Source of the DNA: Bradyrhizobium sp. ARR65
GTDB lineage: Bacteria > Pseudomonadota > Alphaproteobacteria > Rhizobiales > Xanthobacteraceae
Direction: 5' to 3'
Assembly (NCBI RefSeq): GCF_000472385.1
Contig: NZ_AWZU01000001.1
Location: 193-64,192, forward strand
Length of the DNA: 64,000 nucleotides
The translations under genes and the position numbers were made by a program. Shown in pieces: positions 1-8,345 of the stretch. The notes under the pieces were generated by a model that did not search any database, had not been told where the DNA came from, and saw nothing but the letters and a program-made list of their open reading frames with translations. Position 1 is the first letter of the stretch. Each line of letters begins with the position of its first letter.

Positions 1-51
1 CCGGAGCTGTCCCTCGCTCTGATCAACAGGCTCTGCGCCTTTGGGGCGTAA
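1..51 (+). CDS. possible C-terminal end of a protein running off the left edge
   Basis: Frame 1 is open from the first base to a TAA at 49-51 and would encode 16 residues ending in Leu-Cys-Ala-Phe-Gly-Ala. Too little is present to name a family, and an open frame of this length also occurs by chance. The sequence after it is clearly non-coding in character, which fits a gene ending here. Confidence 0.25.
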   Translation, partial: PELSLALINRLCAFGA

Positions 52-620
52 CGGGCTCAGTTCCAGCGACGGGCGGTTTTCCGAGAACCGCCCGTTCGCG
101 CATTCTGACAGTTTTCTTGGATACAAGGGGCGTTACGCGTCGTCACGAACGTGGTGCGGAATGCGGTGGACGCGGCGGTGCCGAGAGACGAGCGGCACAG
201 GCGCGGACGGCGAAGTCGTGTGGTCCTGGCGCGCCCATGCAGGCGCCAAGTTGGCGACGATGCTTTGCGCATCGCGCCGATGACGGTGGCAAACAAGCTG
301 GTTCACCGGGGAGAGCGCGGAGTAAGCCGTAAACCACTCGCGCAGGGAAGGCCGGAGTGTCTCCGCCTGTACCTGCGGTCACGCGCCCTTTGCGCAAGTT
401 TCTTGGCGCGAGGGCCCCGGGTGCAGCGGCCACCCGGCCTTCCCTGCGCCCTCTTTATTTCTAGAGGGACGAAGATGATGCAAAGCTCGGGCGCGAAGCG
501 CGCCGCGAGACTGCCGGCCCCTGGCTTCCACCCTGGTGTGGGCCATCCTTCAAGACGGCCGTCATCGAGCTGGGCTGCCTGAATAGCCGCGGTCATCCGT
601 TTAACTTCCATCTGCGAGGT
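52..620. repeat. structured non-coding intergenic element, probably multicopy in Bradyrhizobium
   Basis: This stretch holds no credible gene: overlapping frames are open on both strands only because of GC richness, and none has a Shine-Dalgarno or a recognisable product. The centre has a perfect 16-bp inverted repeat, left arm 340-355 and right arm 434-449, enclosing a smaller imperfect hairpin around 391-410. From memory, sequence of this kind recurs in Bradyrhizobium and Rhodopseudomonas genomes and is often mis-annotated as short proteins. That copy number cannot be tested from one window. It could be a mobile repeat relic or a structured RNA. Confidence 0.5.
340..449. repeat. 16-bp perfect long-range stem
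   Basis: Bases 340-355 (GCGCAGGGAAGGCCGG) are exactly complementary to 434-449. The 78-nt interior can form a second hairpin, so an RNA from either strand would fold into a two-level structure. Confidence 0.75.
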
Positions 621-623
621 CTG

Positions 624-2747
624 GTGAAGAGGGATATTGTGGGACAAGCAGCGGTCGATCGGAAACTGCTAGAGGCGGTCGAACACTATGACGCGGGCCG
701 GGCGGAGCAGGCCGGCGCGCTCTGCGCCGACATCCTCGACCTGCATCCGGATCACGTTCCGGCGCTGCACCTCTCCGCCGTCATTGCCTTCGTCAGCGAT
801 CGCGCGGCCGAGGGCGCAAAGCTGCTCGCTCGCGTCTTCAGTCTCGCGCCCGACCATGCGCCGGCGCTCGCCACGCTCGGCGATGCGCTCGCGGTGAAAG
901 GCGAGCAGGAGGGCGCGGCGACGGCGTTCGAGCGAGCGGTGCTGCTGCAGCCGCAGGATGCCGGCCTGCACGCCAAGCTCGGCGCGTCCTTATGCGATCT
1001 GTCGCGCTTTGAACAAGCCGAAGGCAGTTTGCGCCGCGCGCTTGCGCTCGATCCCGAACTGACCCGCGCACGTTTCAACCTCGCCGTCGCGCTCGCCGGC
1101 CAAACCCGGTTCTCTGAGGCCGAGCAAGCCTACCGCGCCGTGCTCGCGCGCGATCCGCACTACCGCGGCGCCTGGCTCAACCTCGGCAACGTTCTCTCCG
1201 ATCAAGGCAAGCTCGAGGAGGCGGTTGACGCCTATCGCCGGGCGCTGTCAGCCGATCCCGGCGATGCCGGCCTAGAGCGCAATCTCGGCGCGGCGCTCTA
1301 TCAGCAAGGTCGGCTCGAGGACGCCATCAGCCATTACCGCCGCGCGATCGAGCTGGCGCCGGACGATGTCGACGCGCTGCGGCTGTTGGGCCTGACGCTG
1401 CATGAGGCGGGACGCCTGGAGGAGGCGGCGCAGGTCTATCGGCAGACAGCCCTCGATCCCGGCGACCACGTCATCCTGAGCAATCTTGCGGCCTGTCTTT
1501 GCGAGCTCGGTGAGCTCGACGAGGCCATGATGGCGGTCGAGCTCGCGATCGCACTCAAGCCTGACTATGCAATGGCGCACACCAATCGCGGCATCATCCT
1601 GGAGGCGAGGGGCGACATCGAGGCAGCGGTCGCCGCGCATCGCCGCGCCATCGAGGTCGACCCCGCCTTTGCCAAGGGCCATGCCAATCTGGCGGTTTCG
1701 CTGCGCAGCGCGGGCGAGCTCGATGAAGCACTCCGGGTGTCGCATCTGGCGATTACGCTCGATCCGGATCAGCCGCTGGCGCGATATAATCATGCGCATT
1801 TCCTCTTGATGAACGGCGACCTCAAGAACGGCTTCGAAGAGTTTCAGTGGGGCCGCAAATGCAAGCTGTGGTCTCACCACTATCCCGCGTTCAACCAGCC
1901 GGAATGGCAGGGCGAGCCGCTCGAGGGCCGCACGCTTTTGTTGTTCTCCGAATATGGGCTGGGCGACGCGCTGCAGCTCGTGCGCTACCTGCCGATGGTC
2001 ATGGGGATCGGCGGCCCGGTCGTGCTGCAGGTCCAGCCTCCGCTGGTGCCGCTGTTGCGCGACATGCGAGGTGTGACCGTCGTCTCCCGCGGCGAGGCGC
2101 TGCCGCCGGTCGATCTGCAACTGCCCTTGATGGGTCTGCCGCGCGTGTTCGGCACGGAGCTCGATACAATCCCGGCCGCCGTTCCCTATCTGCATCCCGA
2201 TGGGGAAAGGCTCGCGAAGTGGCGGCAGGCCCTTGGCTGCTCAACCTCGTTGAGGGTCGGCGTGGTCTGGGCCGGCAATCCGCTGCACAAGGGCGATCGG
2301 CAGCGTTCGCTGCCGGCGGATGAGCTGCTGCCGCGGCTGGTCACGCCGGGCGCGCAGCTCTTCAGCCTGCAGAAGGAGACGCGCGCTGCGGATGCGCCGG
2401 CTATGGCGGCGCTTGGCGCCGACATCATTGATCTCGCGCCGGCGCTTGGCGATTTCGCCGATACCGCGGCCGCAGTTGCGGCGCTCGATCTCGTCATCGC
2501 TGTCGATACGTCGGTTGCGCATCTCGCGGGCGCGCTCGGCCGTCCGGTCTGGCTGCTGCTGCCCTATGCGCTCGATTGGCGTTGGCTGCGGGACCGCGAG
2601 GATAGCCCCTGGTATCCGACCATGCGGCTTTTCCGCCAGGAGAAGCCGCGCGCGTGGGAGGGCGTCATCGCGCGCGCCTCCGCCGACCTCGCCCGCGTCG
2701 CGGCCGGCGAGCGGCAACTGTTGTGGCCGCCGTCCTCGAGATCCTGA
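624..2747 (+). CDS. TPR-repeat protein with C-terminal GT9-like glycosyltransferase domain
   Basis: The 707-residue product is made of about eleven tandem TPR units in residues 10-400, each with the usual small-residue spacing and a 'LDP' type end. The last 300 residues resemble ADP-heptose/GT9 glycosyltransferases: a Val-Gly-Val-Val-Trp-Ala-Gly strand near 540 and a late Asp-Thr-Ser-Val-Ala-His-Leu-Ala-Gly motif followed by Pro-Val-Trp-Leu-Leu-Leu. Such TPR-GT proteins in alphaproteobacteria are linked to surface glycan or flagellin modification. The acceptor cannot be read from sequence. The start is GTG 624; GTG 639 is an alternative. No signal peptide is seen, so it is probably cytoplasmic. 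It converges with the next gene. Confidence 0.85.
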   Translation: MKRDIVGQAAVDRKLLEAVEHYDAGRAEQAGALCADILDLHPDHVPALHLSAVIAFVSDRAAEGAKLLARVFSLAPDHAPALATLGDALAVKGEQEGAATAFERAVLLQPQDAGLHAKLGASLCDLSRFEQAEGSLRRALALDPELTRARFNLAVALAGQTRFSEAEQAYRAVLARDPHYRGAWLNLGNVLSDQGKLEEAVDAYRRALSADPGDAGLERNLGAALYQQGRLEDAISHYRRAIELAPDDVDALRLLGLTLHEAGRLEEAAQVYRQTALDPGDHVILSNLAACLCELGELDEAMMAVELAIALKPDYAMAHTNRGIILEARGDIEAAVAAHRRAIEVDPAFAKGHANLAVSLRSAGELDEALRVSHLAITLDPDQPLARYNHAHFLLMNGDLKNGFEEFQWGRKCKLWSHHYPAFNQPEWQGEPLEGRTLLLFSEYGLGDALQLVRYLPMVMGIGGPVVLQVQPPLVPLLRDMRGVTVVSRGEALPPVDLQLPLMGLPRVFGTELDTIPAAVPYLHPDGERLAKWRQALGCSTSLRVGVVWAGNPLHKGDRQRSLPADELLPRLVTPGAQLFSLQKETRAADAPAMAALGADIIDLAPALGDFADTAAAVAALDLVIAVDTSVAHLAGALGRPVWLLLPYALDWRWLRDREDSPWYPTMRLFRQEKPRAWEGVIARASADLARVAAGERQLLWPPSSRS

Positions 2748-2804
2748 GGGGCCGGCGTCGATTTTGAGGGTATGCAAGATTACAGGCCGAGGAGGGCTCA
2801 TCCC

Positions 2805-3425
2805 TCAGCGATACGGGTCCTGCTTGATTGTCGGCGCGGACTGCCTGACGCGCCGTATCGTGATCGGCGAGCCGTCGGATTCGAATTGCAGTTGATAGGT
2901 CTTGCCGGCGTCGTCGGTGGCCGAGCAGGAGATGCTGGAGACCTGTCCGGCCGCGAAATTGCCGACCTGCTTGCACAGACCCGAGGAGGATTGCACGGCC
3001 GGTACCGGCAGGCCATCGACCTTCGGCCGTTCCTTGGATTTCAGCAGCATGCGGTCGATCGCCAGCAGGTAAAGGTTTGCCTGCGTGCGGTGGCCGTTCT
3101 CGCCGGAGAACGAGATCACGTGACTTTCGTCGGCGGGATCGTCGAGCGGCACGGTAAAATCGGCGCGCCCCTTCTCGCTATGAAAATAGGCGACGGTCTT
3201 GCACGTGAAATCGTGCCCGCCGATTTTCAGCGTGCTGCACGTGCCGGACATGAGCGCGTAAAGATCGATATCCGGATCGACTTCATCAGGCAGCGACTGA
3301 GCAAAGGATGTCGTCACAAAGCAAATGCCCGCGATCGCCCACGCCCGCCGGCAGAGCACCGCGACGATGCCGCTGCGAGCGGGCCGAAGCTTGAACAAGC
3401 GCAGTCCAATACGCCTCTCGGTCAT
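2805..3425 (-). CDS. exported protein of unknown function
   Basis: This 206-aa product begins at ATG 3425 with a basic N-terminus and a hydrophobic stretch ending in Ser-Phe-Ala-Gln-Ser, a typical signal peptide with cleavage near residue 43. The mature part has four cysteines (Gly-Thr-Cys, Phe-Thr-Cys-Lys, Leu-Cys-Lys and Ile-Ser-Cys) that could pair in the periplasm. The frame remains open to 3488, but the ATG at 3425 places the signal peptide sensibly. I do not recognise a domain. Confidence 0.65.
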   Translation of the reverse strand: MTERRIGLRLFKLRPARSGIVAVLCRRAWAIAGICFVTTSFAQSLPDEVDPDIDLYALMSGTCSTLKIGGHDFTCKTVAYFHSEKGRADFTVPLDDPADESHVISFSGENGHRTQANLYLLAIDRMLLKSKERPKVDGLPVPAVQSSSGLCKQVGNFAAGQVSSISCSATDDAGKTYQLQFESDGSPITIRRVRQSAPTIKQDPYR

Positions 3426-3677
3426 GTATGGATCAAATACCCCGCCTATCGCCCGCACGACCCCGCTCGGGGACTGCGGCCAAATCATGCCTTCAATAGC
3501 ACGACTTTGGGCGATTCCGGGGCAGTAATCATTGTCCTTCCCCGTTTACGCCGCTTCTCTCATCGACGGCGCGAACGACAGGTAAGTCCCGGTAATCTCT
3601 TCCGAAATACACATGCGCAACGGCGAGAGCGGCGTCCCGTCCAGGCCGTGCGTCATCGGCGCGGCTGCTGGTATCGC

Positions 3678-4688
3678 TCAGCCCGTGCGCGCCCGCCTTC
3701 CCTCGATCGGATAGGCCGGATCGTTGTAGCCGGGCGTCGAAGGGTGGCCTGTCACCACGAGCCGATCGATCAGCGCCTCGTCGTCCGCCGTGAATCTGTA
3801 ATCGAGCGCGCGGATGTAGTCGTCCCATTGTTGTTCGGTGCGAGGGCCGGCGATCACCGAACTCACGAATGCAGAGTTCAGCACCCAGGCGACGGCGAAT
3901 TGGCCGGCGGTGATGCCTTTGCCCTCCGCGTGCTGCTTGATCTCCTGCGCGAGCTTCAAGGATTCGGGCCGCCATTCCGTCTGCATCATGCGGGTGTCGT
4001 TGCGCCCCGCGCGCGTGTCCTTGTCGGGCGCGGCGTCCGGCTTGTATTTGCCGGTCAACACGCCGCGCGCGAGCGGGCTATAGGCCACGATGCCCAGCCC
4101 GTAATAGCCGCAGGCCGGAAAGTGCTCCACCTCCGGCATCCGGTTCATCGCGTTGTAATAGGGCTGGCTCGCGACGGGGCGGTCGATGCCGAGCCGGTCG
4201 CAGATGTTGCAGATTTCGGCGACGCGCCAGGCGCGATAGTTGGAGACGCCGAAATAGCGCACTTTGCCGGCGCGCATCAGCTCGCCCATCGCCCGCACAG
4301 TCTCTTCCAGCGGCGTCGCGTGATCTTCCTTGTGCAGGTAGTAGATGTCGATCCAGTCGGTGCCGAGCCGCTTGAGGCTCTCGTCCGCCGCCTGCAACAC
4401 CCAGCGCCGCGACAGTCCCCCGCGATTTGGATCCTCGCCCATGGGGTTGGCGAGCTTGGTGGCGAGGACCCAGCTTTGCCGGTCGTTGGCGATGGCGCGG
4501 CCGACCACCTCTTCGGACGCGCCCTTGTTGTAGGCATCCGCCGTGTCGATGAAGTTGACGCCGGCCTCGCGCGCCTTCGCGATGATCCGCTGCGATGTTG
4601 CCTCATCCGTGGGCCCGCCGAACATCATGGTGCCCAGGCAAATCGGCGAAACCTTCAGGCCGCTGCGGCCGAGCTGGCGGTATTGCAT
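3678..4688 (-). CDS. aldo/keto reductase
   Basis: The 336-aa product is a complete (beta/alpha)8 NADPH-dependent oxidoreductase of the YajO/YghZ/Tas type. Visible hallmarks are the N-terminal Leu-Gly-Arg-Ser-Gly-Leu-Lys-Val-Ser strand, catalytic Asp and Tyr in 'FIDTADAYNKG', the catalytic Lys in 'LATKLANP', and the His in 'YYLHKED'. ATG 4688 was chosen because AGGAGG lies ten bases upstream and the protein then starts at the conserved Met-Gln-Tyr-Arg. The frame upstream to 4817 only reads through a repeat. The substrate is unknown. It follows a thioesterase on the same strand and may be co-transcribed. Confidence 0.9.
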   Translation of the reverse strand: MQYRQLGRSGLKVSPICLGTMMFGGPTDEATSQRIIAKAREAGVNFIDTADAYNKGASEEVVGRAIANDRQSWVLATKLANPMGEDPNRGGLSRRWVLQAADESLKRLGTDWIDIYYLHKEDHATPLEETVRAMGELMRAGKVRYFGVSNYRAWRVAEICNICDRLGIDRPVASQPYYNAMNRMPEVEHFPACGYYGLGIVAYSPLARGVLTGKYKPDAAPDKDTRAGRNDTRMMQTEWRPESLKLAQEIKQHAEGKGITAGQFAVAWVLNSAFVSSVIAGPRTEQQWDDYIRALDYRFTADDEALIDRLVVTGHPSTPGYNDPAYPIEGRRARTG

Positions 4689-4723
4689 GGATGTCATTCC
4701 TCCTTGGCGCGAGGCAAACGTAC

Positions 4724-4757
4724 CGTCATTCCGGGGCGATGCGAAGCATCGCCCGAC
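4724..4757. repeat. short palindromic intergenic repeat (family A, partial)
   Basis: The sequence begins CGTCATTCCGGGGCG and has a 9-bp stem (4734-4742 with 4746-4754). It is a short copy of the family seen in longer form at 15182, 20651, 21349 and 36005. Confidence 0.7.
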
Positions 4758-4768
4758 GTGCTCAAAAT

Positions 4769-5194
4769 CTACTCGCTCTTCAAAATCTTGAACACGCCAT
4801 TGGCCATGGCGATGCAACGCTCATCGACCGTGACCTCCGTCCGGATGAAGATCAGGCTGCGCGTCGAGCGCACCACGCGGGGCCGGGAGATCAGGATTTC
4901 GCCGATCTTGCCGGCCTCGACAAAATGCACGTCGAGTTGCACCGTCGCGAGCATCGGCTTGCCGGTGACGAAGCGCGCGGTCATGCCGCAGGTGCGGTCG
5001 GCAAATGTCATCAGCACGCCCCCCTGCACCAGGCCGCGGCGGTTGTGATGCTTGTCTTCGGTGTGGAGCGCGTATTCATACTCGCCGTCGACGACACGTT
5101 GCCAGAGCGGGCCGACGAGCTGGATGAATCCGGTTGCTTCGACAAGGGACCAGCCGTCGGATTTGAGTTTTGCCGCGACGGCCCGGTCGGTCAT
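4769..5194 (-). CDS. PaaI-type acyl-CoA thioesterase
   Basis: The product is a 141-aa single-hotdog protein. The motif His-His-Asn-Arg-Arg-Gly-Leu-Val-Gln-Gly-Gly-Val-Leu-Met-Thr-Phe-Ala-Asp is the signature of the PaaI/4HBT thioesterase clan, where the Asn/Gly region and a following Asp form the active site at the dimer interface. It should hydrolyse a CoA thioester; the acyl group is unknown. The frame stays open to 5530. A start at ATG 5266 would share its start codon with the divergent Nudix gene, so I prefer ATG 5194, which leaves about 70 bp for promoters. Confidence 0.82.
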   Translation of the reverse strand: MTDRAVAAKLKSDGWSLVEATGFIQLVGPLWQRVVDGEYEYALHTEDKHHNRRGLVQGGVLMTFADRTCGMTARFVTGKPMLATVQLDVHFVEAGKIGEILISRPRVVRSTRSLIFIRTEVTVDERCIAMANGVFKILKSE

Positions 5195-5264
5195 TTCGAA
5201 TTTCCGTTTCTCAGATCTCAGCGCGGTCGTTTCATCGAATGCCGGACTGATGTAGTCAAGCGCC

Positions 5265-5891
5265 ATGAGACCGTTCACTGATACCACGCGGCGGAATATC
5301 GCCGCGCTCTGCGCCGCGTTCGCGCGAGCGGCGCCGGTCGATTCAGCGCCCGGGCTGAAGCGCGCCGCCGTCGTGATCGCGCTCACGGGCGCGAATGAGG
5401 CGAGCGAGACGAGCTTCCTGCTGACGCGTCGCGCCGCGGGTCTGCGGGCGCATCGCGCGCAATGGGCATTGCCGGGCGGGCGATGCGATGCCGGCGAGAC
5501 GCCGATCGAGGCGGGCTTGCGCGAACTCAACGAAGAGCTCGGGCTGACACTGACGGCTGCTGCGGTGCTCGGCCTGCTCGACGATTATCCGACCCGCTCC
5601 GGCTATCTGATCACGCCGGTGGTGGTGTGGGCGGATGGCGGGCAGGCGATCTCGCCGAATGCGCAGGAGGTCGCTTCCGTGCACGAGATTGCGCTTGACA
5701 CGATCGAGCGCGCGGACGCCTTCGATTTCGTCACCATCCCTGAAAGCACGCGGCGGGTGATCCGCTTTCACTACGAAGGCCGGCTGATCCACGCCCCAAC
5801 CGCGGCCATGATCTATCAATTTCGCGAGCTGCTGGCCGGGCGCCAGACCCGGGTTGCCGAGCTGGAACAGCCGGTGTTTGCCTGGAAGTAG
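5265..5891 (+). CDS. Nudix hydrolase, CoA-pyrophosphatase-like
   Basis: The 208-aa product contains a full Nudix box (G-x5-E-x7-RE-Leu-x-EE-x-Gly) around residues 69-90. Just before it, Leu-Leu-Thr-Arg-Arg plus a downstream Leu-Pro-Gly-Gly resembles the NuCoA motif of CoA diphosphatases, so CoA or acyl-CoA cleavage is the likeliest reaction. Metal-binding glutamates of the box are intact. It is divergent from the thioesterase; both act on CoA compounds if the inference is right. ATG 5265 is the first start in frame. Confidence 0.85.
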   Translation: MRPFTDTTRRNIAALCAAFARAAPVDSAPGLKRAAVVIALTGANEASETSFLLTRRAAGLRAHRAQWALPGGRCDAGETPIEAGLRELNEELGLTLTAAAVLGLLDDYPTRSGYLITPVVVWADGGQAISPNAQEVASVHEIALDTIERADAFDFVTIPESTRRVIRFHYEGRLIHAPTAAMIYQFRELLAGRQTRVAELEQPVFAWK

Positions 5892-5917
5892 CCTTGGTTT
5901 GCGCTACAACCGACGGC

Positions 5918-7114
5918 ATGCATCACCGAATGATTCGTCTCCGCCTTTTCGCCGTCGCGCTCGCTCTGCCTCTGTTGGCCGTTCCGGCCTTTGCAGTTGA
6001 TTCCGGTTCCCTCCCGCCGGCTGTCGCCGGCGCCATGGCGCAGGCGGTCCCGCCTGAGGTCATCCTCGACTATCGCCGCAAGCTCAAGGAATATCTCGAG
6101 GCCCGCAACGTCTTTGAGCAGGAGGCGGATGCCTATTGGAACCTGATCGCCGAGAAGCGCCGCGGTCGCAACGCCAAGCGGCGCGATCATCAAGAGATCA
6201 CGCTTGACGATTACGTGCTGACCCAGCCGCCGGTCTATACCGGTCCGAAGCGGCCGGTGAACCCGGCGCCGGAGATCGAGCCGGAGGCGCCGGAGCGTCC
6301 GCGCAAACAGATTCCTGTCATGGCTGACCTGCTGAGAGCGGCTTCCGAGTATTTCCAATGGGCACCGCAGCGGCCTACCACCGAGATGGAGTTCAAGCGC
6401 GCCTATGCCCGCTTTGCCTCGGCCTCGGGGCTCACGCGCGAGCAGGCGGTGCGGGTCTATGCCTTCGAGACCGGCGGCGACGGCAGGCATGACTCGCAGT
6501 CGGGCCTGATCCACGGCTCGCGCGCGGTATCGACCGCGATCGGCTACAACCAGTTGCTCACCACCAACACCGTCGAACTCTTGGCCGAGCAGGGCCCCGG
6601 CTTCATCAAGGCCTTGGCGCAGAAGGCCGCCAATCTGTCCGGTCCCGCGCGGCAAGTGATGGACCACAAGCTTGCGGTGCTGAAGAAGATGGTGGCCTTG
6701 GCGCGCTCGGTGCCAGATGATTGGTCGGCGCATGCGAAGATCGGCGATAGCCCGCAGGGCTGGGCGCTGCACGCGATGGTGCTCGACATCGATGTCGGCC
6801 CGATGCTGCAGACCCACAAGCTTTTGACCTCGGTGATCTTCGCGCGCGAGAAAGGCTATATGCGTCCGCTCACGGCCGCCGAGCTCGAGATGATGAATCT
6901 CACCGGCGACGGCACCGGGTTCGACATGGTGACCATGCCGCAAATCATGCGGGAACAGGTGCCGACCTCGAATTTCTTCCAGCGGAGCGGTTATGAGCGC
7001 AACCCGGTGGCGATCCGCCACAACACGGTGGCAAAGCTGCTTGCGGTCACCGATGCGCGGATGGACGCCAACAGCAAACAAGCCGGCGCGAAGGAATTGG
7101 CTGCCGCGTTTTAG
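5918..7114 (+). CDS. secreted protein with lysozyme-like motif, function unknown
   Basis: The 398-aa product starts at ATG 5918 (ATG 5930 also possible) with a clear signal peptide ending in Ala-Phe-Ala. A charged, proline-rich linker occupies about residues 40-130. Residues 150-230 contain Phe-Glu-Thr-Gly-Gly followed 20 residues later by Thr-Ala-Ile-Gly-Tyr-Asn-Gln-Leu-Leu. That spacing resembles the catalytic Glu and the Gly-x-Met-Gln-Leu motif of lytic transglycosylases, so I infer a divergent lysozyme-like fold. The similarity is weak and no annotation of the family is recalled. The frame is open upstream to TTG 5894, but that start would overrun the Nudix spacer. Confidence 0.7.
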   Translation: MHHRMIRLRLFAVALALPLLAVPAFAVDSGSLPPAVAGAMAQAVPPEVILDYRRKLKEYLEARNVFEQEADAYWNLIAEKRRGRNAKRRDHQEITLDDYVLTQPPVYTGPKRPVNPAPEIEPEAPERPRKQIPVMADLLRAASEYFQWAPQRPTTEMEFKRAYARFASASGLTREQAVRVYAFETGGDGRHDSQSGLIHGSRAVSTAIGYNQLLTTNTVELLAEQGPGFIKALAQKAANLSGPARQVMDHKLAVLKKMVALARSVPDDWSAHAKIGDSPQGWALHAMVLDIDVGPMLQTHKLLTSVIFAREKGYMRPLTAAELEMMNLTGDGTGFDMVTMPQIMREQVPTSNFFQRSGYERNPVAIRHNTVAKLLAVTDARMDANSKQAGAKELAAAF

Positions 7115-7140
7115 TATCCCCGTCGTCCCGGCTGGAAGAC

Positions 7141-7446
7141 TTAATCTGATCCGAACATGAAGGTGCCGTCGCTTTCGAGATAGGGCCCGGTACGCATATA
7201 GAGCTGCCCATTCTGGCCGATGAAGAACAGCGTGCCTTTCGGCACCTTCCTCGCGCCCTTGAAGAGCAGGCCCGCGTTGTTGGTGCCCATCTTGTAGGTG
7301 AGCAGCTTGCCGTCCTTGCTATAGGCATAACCCGTGTCGTGCTTGAGCTCCCAGGGCGTCGGCGCCGAGGCCTGGGCCAACGCGGCCGCTACCGTTGCAC
7401 TCAACGCGAGGGCGCCGAGAAACGCCTTTGTCGCAAATCGCATCAT
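7141..7446 (-). CDS. small exported protein of unknown function
   Basis: This is a 101-aa product with two adjacent ATGs (7446, 7443) and GGAG seven bases upstream. A signal peptide ends at Ala-Leu-Ala around residue 24. The mature part is about 75 residues, rich in Gly, Tyr and Lys with regularly spaced hydrophobic strands, suggesting a small beta domain. No cysteine and no recognised family. It lies head to head with the next exported protein. Confidence 0.65.
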   Translation of the reverse strand: MMRFATKAFLGALALSATVAAALAQASAPTPWELKHDTGYAYSKDGKLLTYKMGTNNAGLLFKGARKVPKGTLFFIGQNGQLYMRTGPYLESDGTFMFGSD

Positions 7447-7636
7447 GATCGTTCTCCCATCCCCGAGGCCTGCGTTCGTTTTGAACAAATCGCGAACGCC
7501 GTCATGGCGTCAACATGACGCGGTCATCACAATCGGTCATCGCCAGCATCACGCGTCGCGGATGAGTTTGTGATTTCCCGTTGGTTGCCTCGCGACTATC
7601 TTCCGCATTTCCTTTAAGACAATTCGACAAAAGCAG

Positions 7637-8137
7637 ATGATTGGGATGATTCGAATGAACCACGTCATAAGAGTTTCAGGAGGGGCCCTGTTGGCGTTTT
7701 CGACGCTGGTCGCCGCGGCCAAGGCGGACGAATTGTTCAAGCTCGCCAACAATCAGCGGATCTCGTGCAGCCGAGGGCTTGCCCCGGGGAAACTCAACAC
7801 CGCCACGTGCAAGTCCTACACCTATATCTTCAACACCAGGACGTCTGAATATTATCGCTGCCAGGTTTCGCTCGCGCTGACGCGCGACAACAAGGAAGTC
7901 ATCAACGTGCAGACCGACGGCAGTTGCAGCAAGAAGCCGCGGATATTCGATACCGATTCTCATTACGCATTCGACGCCACCGAGACCGAGCCGCCGAACA
8001 CCAATTCGTTCTTCGGCCAGGGCGGCTACTCGATCTGGGCCGCCGATACCACGCAGCAGAAGGTGCGCGGCTGCATCACGATTTCTTCGGGGCTCGGCTC
8101 CGACATCTCGAAATGTCTGGATATGACCTTCCAGTGA
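7637..8137 (+). CDS. exported Cys-containing protein of unknown function
   Basis: The 166-aa product (Met residues at 1, 4 and 7 are all possible starts) carries a signal peptide ending near Ala-Lys-Ala. Six cysteines in the mature part (Ile-Ser-Cys-Ser, Ala-Thr-Cys-Lys, Tyr-Arg-Cys-Gln, Gly-Ser-Cys-Ser, Arg-Gly-Cys-Ile, Lys-Cys-Leu) would form three periplasmic disulfides. No known domain is recognised. Confidence 0.65.
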   Translation: MIGMIRMNHVIRVSGGALLAFSTLVAAAKADELFKLANNQRISCSRGLAPGKLNTATCKSYTYIFNTRTSEYYRCQVSLALTRDNKEVINVQTDGSCSKKPRIFDTDSHYAFDATETEPPNTNSFFGQGGYSIWAADTTQQKVRGCITISSGLGSDISKCLDMTFQ

Positions 8138-8193
8138 GGAGCTGAAGGCGCGCGTCGGAACATGATTTGTTTTGATGCGAAGGACGAAGTTCT

Positions 8194-8222
8194 CCCACTC
8201 CCCGCATTTCGCGGGGAGTGGG
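8194..8222. terminator. perfect 12-bp hairpin between convergent genes
   Basis: The arms 8194-8205 and 8211-8222 are perfectly complementary with a five-base loop. It sits between the 3' ends of the genes at 8137 (+) and 8346 (-), so it may end transcription in both directions. There is no T-run, and the arms also look like the tip of an intergenic repeat family. Confidence 0.4.
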
Positions 8223-8345
8223 TCGGGGTGAGGGGCTCCATCCAAGCACTGAGCTCGCGGAGAGTGCCCCCTCACCCGGATTTCTTCGCGATCCGACCTC
8301 TCCTCGCAAGCGGGGCGAGGTGCACTCGCGACATCCGTATCTTCG

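Noticed and set aside
41..647. Six overlapping short frames at the left end, some over 100 codons
   Set aside because: No start signals, no domains, overlapping on both strands, and interrupted by the long inverted repeat; considered non-coding.
2772..5048. A 758-codon open frame on the plus strand
   Set aside because: It runs antisense to three good minus-strand genes (exported protein, aldo/keto reductase, thioesterase), has Arg/His-rich composition and no domain. It is a mirror of GC-rich codon use.
5816..7081. A 421-codon minus-strand open frame
   Set aside because: Antisense to the exported lysozyme-like protein, which has a signal peptide and a sensible start; the shadow is His/Arg-rich.
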